From positions 65,364 through 129,363 of the forward strand of contig DGRE01000070.1 of assembly GCA_002389905.1 (NCBI GenBank): a DNA stretch of 64,000 nucleotides, given 5' to 3'. This document shows, piece by piece, positions 34,049 through 41,014 of this stretch. A program made the translations under genes and the position numbers. The stretch is from Hungatella sp. UBA4396 (lineage in GTDB: Bacteria; Bacillota; Clostridia; Lachnospirales; Lachnospiraceae). Position 1 is the first letter of the stretch; every line of letters begins with the position of its first letter. Below the pieces are notes generated by a model that worked only from the letters and a program-made list of their open reading frames with translations, did not search any database and was not told the origin of the DNA.

Positions 34049-35324
34049 CCTTGGACTTAAGGTTGCTTCCCTGGCCCTGGCCTTTGCGGTCTGGATGGCG
34101 GTGGTCAACATTTCAAACCCCGTCATCAATGATTCCCAGCCGGTGAATGTGGACGTGCGCAATGAGGAGGTTCTGAAAAACTCTAACCTGACCTACGAAC
34201 TTGTGAAGGACACGGTCACTGTCAGCTATCAGGTGAGGACCAGGGACCGTTCCCTCATAAGGGCATCGGACTTTCATGCTTATGTCGATTTAAAGGATTT
34301 TAATGTGACGGGAGCGATTCCCGTTACTGTGGAGATCAATAGAGATAAAGAGAATCTGGTAAAAAGCGATGCCATTACGGCAAGGCCCATGGTGATCCGG
34401 GTTGACACAGAGGAACTTCAGAGTAAGGTATTTGATCTTGCGGTTCATACGACAGGACAAAAGCCGGATGGATATGACATTGGCATGGTCAGCTTGTCTC
34501 CGGACAGTGTGACTGTGGAAGGGCCGGAGTCTGCCATTGGACAGATTAACAAAATAGGGGTGGAAATCAATGTGGAAAATCAGACAGCTGATTTCAGCGG
34601 CTCAACGGTTCCTGTTTTTTATGATGCCAACGGCAACAAGCTGCCGGATATAGGCAATAAGGTTTCTGTCAACACCGAAGGCGTTGATTATAACGTGTCC
34701 GTATTGAAGGCCAAGAACCTGACCCTTAATTTTGAAGTTTTCGGACAGGTGGAAAAGGGATACCGGTTTACAGGAGTGGAAAGTGAAGTAAAGTCAGTTC
34801 CCGTTGTAGGAACCAAGTCTGTACTGGCTACTCTGTCTTCTTTATCCGTTGTTTCTGATAAACTGAGCATTGAAGATGCTACAGAGGATAAAGTAGTGGA
34901 ACTGGACTTAAGCCAGTACCTGCCGCCAAACACTTCTATTAGGGATCAATACAAAAACATCACCGTAACCCTTAAGGTGGAGCCTCTCACCAGCAGAACC
35001 TTTACCTTAGATCCGGGGGATCTGGCTCAGAAGGGAGCATCGGCAGATTATGAATACAGCTTTGACAAGGATTCCGTGGATGTTACCATAAGGGGGCTGA
35101 CAGAGGATCTGGATACCTTGGAAGTCCAGGATTTAAAGGCTGTTATAGAATTAACCAATCAGGGGCCCGGTACTCATCCAGGTGTTTTGAAGCTTGAAGT
35201 GGCGGGAGGATTTGAACTGGCGTCAGTTACTCCTTTCAATGTTACGGTTACAGTCAGAAGTCAGGAACCAGAGTCAGAGGAGCCATCAGACGAATCCTCT
35301 GGACCAGGGGAAGAGACTCAATAA
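34026..35324 (+). CDS. cdaR: CdaA regulator, YbbR-domain protein CdaR
   Basis: A 432-residue protein with one N-terminal transmembrane helix (about residues 11-30) and a series of extracellular YbbR domains (PVNVDVRNEEVLKNSNLTYEL; LAVHTTGQKPDGYDIGMV; FEVFGQVEKGYRFTGVESEV), ending in a Glu/Ser-rich tail. CdaR binds CdaA and modulates its activity. glmM, the usual third member, does not follow; ptsH and ptsI do. Confidence 0.92.
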   Translation: MKEKLLNNLGLKVASLALAFAVWMAVVNISNPVINDSQPVNVDVRNEEVLKNSNLTYELVKDTVTVSYQVRTRDRSLIRASDFHAYVDLKDFNVTGAIPVTVEINRDKENLVKSDAITARPMVIRVDTEELQSKVFDLAVHTTGQKPDGYDIGMVSLSPDSVTVEGPESAIGQINKIGVEINVENQTADFSGSTVPVFYDANGNKLPDIGNKVSVNTEGVDYNVSVLKAKNLTLNFEVFGQVEKGYRFTGVESEVKSVPVVGTKSVLATLSSLSVVSDKLSIEDATEDKVVELDLSQYLPPNTSIRDQYKNITVTLKVEPLTSRTFTLDPGDLAQKGASADYEYSFDKDSVDVTIRGLTEDLDTLEVQDLKAVIELTNQGPGTHPGVLKLEVAGGFELASVTPFNVTVTVRSQEPESEEPSDESSGPGEETQ

Positions 35325-35375
35325 ATAAACTTCCTCTAAAAAAGGATAATGATGAAAAAAACGGAGGGATTCAGG

Positions 35376-35639
35376 ATGGTCAGTGCTAAAGTTGTCATTA
35401 AGAATCCTACCGGTCTCCATTTAAGGCCGGCAGGGATTCTTTGCAAGGAAGCCATGAACTTTAAATCCACAGTGAATTTTTGTTTTAAAAATACCACTGC
35501 CAATGCCAAAAGCGTGCTTAGTGTATTGGGCGCCTGTGTAAAAAGCGGCGATGAGATTACCTTTGTCTGTGAGGGAGCAGACGAAGAAGAGGCACTTGCA
35601 GCCATGGTTAAGGCTGTTGAGGAAGGCCTGGGTGAATAG
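35376..35639 (+). CDS. ptsH: Phosphocarrier protein HPr
   Basis: An 88-residue HPr. His15 in PTGLHLRPAG takes phosphate from enzyme I and passes it to sugar-specific EIIA; Ser46 in NAKSVLSVLG is the regulatory site for HPr kinase. The ATG at 35376 gives the standard length and follows GGAGG by eight bases. It precedes ptsI by 36 bases. Cys23 and FCFKN are slight departures from the usual sequence. Confidence 0.92.
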   Translation: MVSAKVVIKNPTGLHLRPAGILCKEAMNFKSTVNFCFKNTTANAKSVLSVLGACVKSGDEITFVCEGADEEEALAAMVKAVEEGLGE

Positions 35640-35675
35640 GTGGGTAATTACTTTAATTAATAAGGAGGATATATT

Positions 35676-37391
35676 ATGATGAGAGGAACCAGTGCATCTG
35701 CCGGAATCGGAATCGGAAAAGCTGTCGTGGTGGAGGAGACAGATTTAAAGATTAAAAAAGAAACCATTGCAGATCCTGAGGCGGAAAAAGTCCGTTTTCA
35801 GGCAGCGGTAAAGAAAGCTATTGAAGAAACGGAGGTTCTGGCAAAGGACCTGGCTACCAGAGTAGGACCTAAAGAAGCTGAAATATTAAACGGTCATCTG
35901 CTTCTTTTTTCCGATATGTTTCTTTTGGGAGAAATCGAGAACATTATTGCAGGGGAGAGCGTTAACAGTGAATATGCCATTGAAAACGTCTGCAATACTT
36001 ACGCGGATACCTTTGCTTCCATGGGGGACGAGCTGATGCAGCAGAGAGCCACGGATATGCGTGACATTAAGACCCGCATGCAGAAAATCCTTATGGGAGT
36101 ATCTTCGGTGGACATTGCAGCCCTTCCTGAGGGAAGCATAATCGTGGCAAAGGATTTGACTCCTTCCATGACTGCCGGAATCGATCCTGCCAAGGTGACG
36201 GGAATCGTGACGGAGCTGGGCGGAAAGACTTCTCACAGCGCCATTCTTGCAAGAGCCCTTGAAATTCCGGCCGTAGTGGCTTTGGAAGGAGTTCTGAACA
36301 AGGTAACAGAGGGAGAGGACATCGTCCTTGACGGTTCTGAGGGAATTGTCATTGTAAATCCCCAGAAGGCCGTAAAAGAGGAATATGCTGCAAAGAGAGA
36401 AGCTTTTATAAAAGAAAAGAAAGAACTGGAAGAATATATCGGCAAGCCCACTGTCACAAGAGACGGAGTTCACATTGAGCTGGTTGCCAATATCGGCAAG
36501 CCTGCAGATGTGGAGAAGGTTCTTCAGTACGACGGAGAGGGCGTAGGCCTGTTCCGGACAGAATTCTTATTTATGGACCGCAATTCCATGCCTACGGAGG
36601 CAGAGCAGTATGAAGCATACCGTAAGGTGGCTTCCGCCATGAACGGCAAGCCTGTTATTATCCGTACCCTGGATATTGGCGGGGATAAAGAAATCCCTTA
36701 CATGGGTCTGGAAAAGGATGAGAATCCATTCCTGGGATACCGGGCCATCCGGTTCTGCTTAGACCGGAAAGAAGATGTGTACAAGCCTCAGCTTCGCGCT
36801 CTTTTGATGGCAAGCGCTTTTGGAAATATCCGGATTATGGTTCCCATGGTAACCTGTCTGGAGGAGTACCGGGAAGCCAAGGCCCTTGTGGAAGAGCTTA
36901 AAAAGGAACTGGATGCAAAGGGAATTTCTTATAAAAAAGACATTCAGGTAGGAATTATGGTGGAAACGGCTGCTGCTTCCTTAATGGCAGATGTGTTTGC
37001 CAAGGAAGTGGATTTCTTCAGCATCGGAACCAATGACTTAACCCAGTACACCATGGCTGTTGACAGAGGAAATGACAAGGTATCTTACCTGTATTCTCCT
37101 CTCAATCCGGCAGTATTAAGAAGCATCCGCCACGTGATCGAATGCGGACGCAAGGAGGGAATCATGGTAGGCATGTGCGGAGAAGCGGCCAGCGATCCTA
37201 TGCTCATTCCTCTGCTGCTGGCCTTTGGCTTAAATGAATTCAGCATGAGCGCCTCTGCCATCTTAAATGCCAGAAAGCTGATCACCGGCTACAGTACAAG
37301 AGAGCTTCAGGCAGTGGCTGACAAGGCCATGTCCTTTGCTACAACCAAAGAAGTGGAAGATTATATGAAGGAATTTATCCGTCGTTCATAA
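35676..37391 (+). CDS. ptsI: PTS enzyme I (phosphoenolpyruvate-protein phosphotransferase)
   Basis: A 571-residue enzyme I. The phospho-histidine is in GGKTSHSAILAR (about residue 189), the PEP-binding region contains GEGVGLFRTEFLFMDR and VMVPMVTCLEEY, and the catalytic Cys lies in GMCGEAASDP (about residue 504). It starts the PEP-dependent sugar uptake cascade by phosphorylating HPr. The strong AAGGAGG site and closeness to ptsH indicate joint translation. Confidence 0.96.
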   Translation: MMRGTSASAGIGIGKAVVVEETDLKIKKETIADPEAEKVRFQAAVKKAIEETEVLAKDLATRVGPKEAEILNGHLLLFSDMFLLGEIENIIAGESVNSEYAIENVCNTYADTFASMGDELMQQRATDMRDIKTRMQKILMGVSSVDIAALPEGSIIVAKDLTPSMTAGIDPAKVTGIVTELGGKTSHSAILARALEIPAVVALEGVLNKVTEGEDIVLDGSEGIVIVNPQKAVKEEYAAKREAFIKEKKELEEYIGKPTVTRDGVHIELVANIGKPADVEKVLQYDGEGVGLFRTEFLFMDRNSMPTEAEQYEAYRKVASAMNGKPVIIRTLDIGGDKEIPYMGLEKDENPFLGYRAIRFCLDRKEDVYKPQLRALLMASAFGNIRIMVPMVTCLEEYREAKALVEELKKELDAKGISYKKDIQVGIMVETAAASLMADVFAKEVDFFSIGTNDLTQYTMAVDRGNDKVSYLYSPLNPAVLRSIRHVIECGRKEGIMVGMCGEAASDPMLIPLLLAFGLNEFSMSASAILNARKLITGYSTRELQAVADKAMSFATTKEVEDYMKEFIRRS

Positions 37392-37415
37392 TCCTTCCTT
37401 ACGTATCAGTATAAA

Positions 37416-37450
37416 AGGTGCAGCGTCCGCAAAACAGCGGCCGCTGCCCT
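37416..37450 (+). terminator. GC-rich hairpin after ptsI
   Basis: GCAGCG-CCGC pairs with GCGG-CGCTGC around AAAACA; flanked by AAGG and CCTT. The T-tract is weak (TTATTT). Confidence 0.6.
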
Positions 37451-37474
37451 TATTTACCAAAGGGGTATTTTACA

Positions 37475-38767
37475 ATGAGCGTTTATCTGATCAGCTATGC
37501 GGCGTCTTTTTTATTTGCAAGGGCAGGATATTACTGGCTGTCCGGTATTGTTTTGATGCTGGCGGCTCTTTTCCTCTACTGGAGGGATTACAAAAAAACC
37601 GGGAATATCATTCATCTGCGGGGGTTGTTTTCCCTGTTCTGGGTGGGAGGGGAAGGCATTGCCTGCTTAAAGCTTTCAGAGCTTTCTTCTGACTGGAGCA
37701 TGATTACATGGCTCTGTTTTCTTGTGGCCTTTCTCGGCTTTTGGTTAACTTTTGAATTTCTCACAAAGCTGCAGGGGGAGCCGGGAGGCCAGCGCTCCAG
37801 CTGGTTCAGCTTTAAGGGGTATGAAAGACCTCTTTTTCTGTCCATGGTTATCGTAACGGCTTTGTCCCTTGGGGCTTTTATTTTTGAAGCTGCTGTTTTG
37901 GGATTTATTCCCTTTTTTACCAGGGGAGTGCCTCACGCTTATTCCTCCTTTCACATCACCGGGGTTCATTATTTTACCGTATCCTGTGTGCTGGTTCCGC
38001 CTCTGGCTGTCCTTTATTTCAGCATTGAGCAGGGGAGAAACGGCCTGCGCATGATTCTGGCTATAATCATGGTTCTGATTGCCTGTGCCATTCCCATTCT
38101 ATGCGTATCCCGGTTCCAGTTGATTCTGGCTGTAGGGCTGGCTGTTCTGGCCTACATTGCCATGGAGCACCGGCTCAGTATCATCTATGCGGCAGGCCTT
38201 GGTTTGGGGATGATTGTCATTTACGGAATTCTCACTGTGGCGAGAGGTCATGATGTGGCTTATTTAAACGGCATTTTTGAGATGAAGAACAGCCGGATGC
38301 CCATATTTATTACCCAGCCTTACATGTATATTGCCAATAACTATGACAACTTCAACTGTCTGGTGGAATGGCTCCCTTCCCATACCTTTGGGCTTCGGAT
38401 GCTCTTTCCTCTATGGGCTCTTACAGGGCTTAAATTTTTGGTTCCCTCCCTTGTGGATTTTCCTATTTATGTAACAAAAGAGGAACTGACCACAGTGACC
38501 CTGTTTTACGATTCCTTTTATGATTTTCATATTGCAGGGGTGCTTTTGTTCGGAGCCATTTTGGGCGCGGCGGCCTTCTTTCTCATGAGACTGGCAAAAG
38601 GGGCCCGCAATCCCATTGCCTACTTATTTTACGCCCAGTTTGCCATATACATGATCCTTTCTTTTTTCACCACATGGTTCAGCAATCCGGCTACCTGGTT
38701 CTATTTAGGAGCCACGGCCGCCTTGTATTTGTTCTGCTCCTGTAAGAATAACGGAAGACGGGGATAG
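37475..38767 (+). CDS. Wzy-like oligosaccharide repeat unit polymerase
   Basis: A 430-residue membrane protein with about twelve helices and a large loop between residues 250 and 350 (ARGHDVAYLNGIFEMKNSRMP; ANNYDNFNCLVEW). The layout and motifs such as GFIPFFTRG and FYDSFYDFHIAGVLLFG occur in O-antigen/capsule polymerases. It probably joins polysaccharide repeats outside the membrane, but no other glycan genes are nearby. ATG 37475 follows AAAGGGG. Confidence 0.72.
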   Translation: MSVYLISYAASFLFARAGYYWLSGIVLMLAALFLYWRDYKKTGNIIHLRGLFSLFWVGGEGIACLKLSELSSDWSMITWLCFLVAFLGFWLTFEFLTKLQGEPGGQRSSWFSFKGYERPLFLSMVIVTALSLGAFIFEAAVLGFIPFFTRGVPHAYSSFHITGVHYFTVSCVLVPPLAVLYFSIEQGRNGLRMILAIIMVLIACAIPILCVSRFQLILAVGLAVLAYIAMEHRLSIIYAAGLGLGMIVIYGILTVARGHDVAYLNGIFEMKNSRMPIFITQPYMYIANNYDNFNCLVEWLPSHTFGLRMLFPLWALTGLKFLVPSLVDFPIYVTKEELTTVTLFYDSFYDFHIAGVLLFGAILGAAAFFLMRLAKGARNPIAYLFYAQFAIYMILSFFTTWFSNPATWFYLGATAALYLFCSCKNNGRRG

Positions 38768-38777
38768 ATATGCTCAT

Positions 38778-38884
38778 AAAAGGGGCTGTTGTAAAATGAA
38801 TGTTTCATACAAGATATTGGCGTTGACTAAGCAGCCAGGAACCGTATCTTGTTGAACTTTTGCATTTTGCAACAGCCCCTTTTA
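38778..38884. repeat. Long imperfect palindrome / hairpin element
   Basis: AAAAGGGGCTGTTG plus AAAATG (38778-38798) pairs with 38863-38884, a 21-bp stem with one G-T. Inside, ACAAGATA (38809-38816) pairs with TATCTTGT (38845-38852) and TGGC with GCCA. It lies between convergent genes and can work as a bidirectional terminator, but its 107-base length and nested stems also suit a MITE-like repeat. Confidence 0.7.
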
Positions 38885-38890
38885 TTGTGA

Positions 38891-39859
38891 TTATGACTCC
38901 GGTGTCTTTGGAGTCTCTTCTTTTTCCTTTGAGACATCCGGGGAGGGCTTTTTGTTTTTTCTGCGCCTGCACCGGAAGGCCATGACGACTCCCGCCAAAG
39001 CCAGGACAGGCAGCCAGAAGGGAATGGTGGTGACCAGAACTACCACAAAGCTGACCGCGCCGTTTTTGAATGTCCGCAGGTTATCCTCCAGACCTTTTTT
39101 GATACGGGTTCCGGCCGAATCCTGGGAGGTGGGAGAAAAGATGGTGACTTCCCTGATGTACAGGGTAACCGTACTGTAATCCACCTGATTGTCGTAGAGC
39201 CTGAGCTGGGACTCCATGGATTCCAGCTGGTAGCGTATTTCCGACAAACGCTGCTGGATGGTGATGACCGTGTCCACGGACTCAGCTTTTTCAAGAAATT
39301 CCCACATCTTTTCCTGTTCGATTTCCAGGGATTTTTTCTTGCTTTCTAAGTCGCTGTACTGGAGGGTCACATCCTGGGTTGACTCGGACCTGTTTGTCAC
39401 ATTGGTATTTGATTCCACGGCAGTTAAAAAGCCGTCCACCTGGTTTACTGGAATCCGGGCGGTGATGCTGGCATATCTGGGGCCCGGGTTTCCGGAGGAA
39501 TACAGGCTGTTTCCGCCCATATCCGACTGTTCTATGTATCCGCCCAATTCCTGAACCTTGGTTTCCAGCCCTGAGATCAGAGTGTCAAAGTTATCTGTCT
39601 CCAGGTTTAAACTCACATTTCGTATCAGTTTTCTCCCGGCAGGAAGAAGAGGCTTGCTTTCCCCTCCCATAGCCTGTGAGGCTGCGGAAAAAACTTCTGC
39701 CTCCTCTGCCGCCGCCTCTGTACTTCCTGAAACACTTCTGTCTTCCATTGCGTACTCTGCCGGTACAGCCTGTGAACGGGCAGAAGATTTGCCTGCACAT
39801 CCGCCCAGCAGGAGAGCTGCCAGAAGCAGGAAGATAGCTTTTAGGCTCCTTTTTTTCAT
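38891..39859 (-). CDS. DUF4349 domain lipoprotein
   Basis: A 322-residue lipoprotein: signal peptide with lipobox LLGGC (Cys21), a Ser/Ala/Glu-rich linker, a DUF4349 domain (LIRNVSLNLETDNFDTLI; RYASITARIPVNQVDGFL) with an internal coiled coil (about residues 165-225), and a C-terminal transmembrane helix (about 275-297) followed by a basic and acidic tail. Such proteins are thought to sense or scaffold at the cell surface; the function is unknown. It is a single minus-strand gene. Confidence 0.85.
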   Translation of the reverse strand: MKKRSLKAIFLLLAALLLGGCAGKSSARSQAVPAEYAMEDRSVSGSTEAAAEEAEVFSAASQAMGGESKPLLPAGRKLIRNVSLNLETDNFDTLISGLETKVQELGGYIEQSDMGGNSLYSSGNPGPRYASITARIPVNQVDGFLTAVESNTNVTNRSESTQDVTLQYSDLESKKKSLEIEQEKMWEFLEKAESVDTVITIQQRLSEIRYQLESMESQLRLYDNQVDYSTVTLYIREVTIFSPTSQDSAGTRIKKGLEDNLRTFKNGAVSFVVVLVTTIPFWLPVLALAGVVMAFRCRRRKNKKPSPDVSKEKEETPKTPES

Positions 39860-40023
39860 AAAATCCCTCCTCTCTATTTCCAGAAAAATAGTATGAATTC
39901 AGTATATCATGGCCCCTGGCCCATTTCAAGAATGGGCAAAAAACTTAAGAAAAGTTTATAGATTTGTGTGACTTTTACGGCTGGAATAGGAATATTGTAG
40001 AGTAGGGGAAAGGGGGCTTTTTT

Positions 40024-40881
40024 ATGAACATTGTTTTAGAAAAATATCACGGACTGGGAAATGATTATCTGATTTTTGATGCCAATAAAAATGAACTGGA
40101 GCTGACAAAAGACAGGGTCCGCCTGATCTGCGACCGGAATTTCGGAGTAGGGTCTGACGGGCTTTTGGAGGGTCCTGTATTGAAGGAGGATAAGCCCGGG
40201 GTCAGGATCTTTAATCCCGACGGAAGCGAAGCGGCGTCAGGGGGAAACGGAGTCAGGATCTTTGGGAAATATTTAAAGGATGCAGGCTATGTGCAGAAAA
40301 ACAGCTTTACAGTCAGCACCTTAAGCGGATTGCAGACCATCCGGTATTTAAATGAAGAGGGAACCAGAATCAAAACCTCCATGGGAAAGCTCAGCTTTTA
40401 CAGCGATGAAATTCCGGTGACAGGGCCCAGAAGAGAGGTGCTTAACGAGACCATGGTGTTTGGGAGCATTCCTTACCGGGTCACCTGCGTGTCCATGGGA
40501 AATCCTCACTGTGTCATATGGTTAAACGACATATCAAAGGACCTGGCCTGCCGGATCGGAAAGCACAGCGAAGCAGCGGATTATTTTCCGGAAAAGGTGA
40601 ATACAGAGCTTTTAAGAGTGGTGGACAGGACCAATATTGAAATCGAAATTTATGAAAGAGGGGCCGGGTATATTCTGGCTTCCGGAACCAGCGGATGTGC
40701 GGCGGCAGGAGCTGCTTTCCGGATGGGGCTTACAGATCCTAATATGTATGTTCACATGCCCGGAGGCACTTTAGAAGTGGAGATTGAAGAGAGCGGGGAG
40801 GTTTTGATGACAGGGGCAGTTGGATATGTAGGCAGATTTATCCTTTCCCATGAAATGACAGAGCAGCTTCGCACAACTTAA
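40024..40881 (+). CDS. Diaminopimelate epimerase-like protein lacking both catalytic cysteines
   Basis: A 285-residue member of the DapF fold: YHGLGNDYLIFDA, RNFGVGSDGLLEG, FNPDGSEA, SMGNPHCVIW and YERGAGYILASGTSG. In true DapF the two catalytic cysteines lie in CGNG and ACGTG. Here they align with Gly73 (SGGNG) and Ser220 (ASGTS), although a Cys occurs at 224. A complete DapF is encoded at 54609, so this copy probably has another reaction, such as a different racemase or isomerase, or a binding role. It stands alone before a signalling gene. Confidence 0.85.
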   Translation: MNIVLEKYHGLGNDYLIFDANKNELELTKDRVRLICDRNFGVGSDGLLEGPVLKEDKPGVRIFNPDGSEAASGGNGVRIFGKYLKDAGYVQKNSFTVSTLSGLQTIRYLNEEGTRIKTSMGKLSFYSDEIPVTGPRREVLNETMVFGSIPYRVTCVSMGNPHCVIWLNDISKDLACRIGKHSEAADYFPEKVNTELLRVVDRTNIEIEIYERGAGYILASGTSGCAAAGAAFRMGLTDPNMYVHMPGGTLEVEIEESGEVLMTGAVGYVGRFILSHEMTEQLRTT

Positions 40882-40929
40882 TAAAAGACTCCCGCCAGGA
40901 GCATCAGGTAAAACTTCCCAGTGAATGTG

Positions 40930-40959
40930 TTGACGAAAATAGCGTTTTCATACTATAAT
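40930..40959 (+). promoter_or_regulatory. Promoter of the GGDEF/EAL gene
   Basis: TTGACG and TATAAT with 18-bp spacing, about 48 bases before the ribosome-binding site. Confidence 0.7.
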
Positions 40960-41014
40960 ATTACAATAATTCAGTTGATGCGTAGTTAATGCAGTGCAGG
41001 AGAGGCGGGAGTTT

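Noticed and set aside
39905..39940. GGCCCATT/AATGGGC hairpin as terminator
   Set aside because: It lies in the divergent promoter region between the DUF4349 and DapF-like genes and has no T-tract; meaning unclear.
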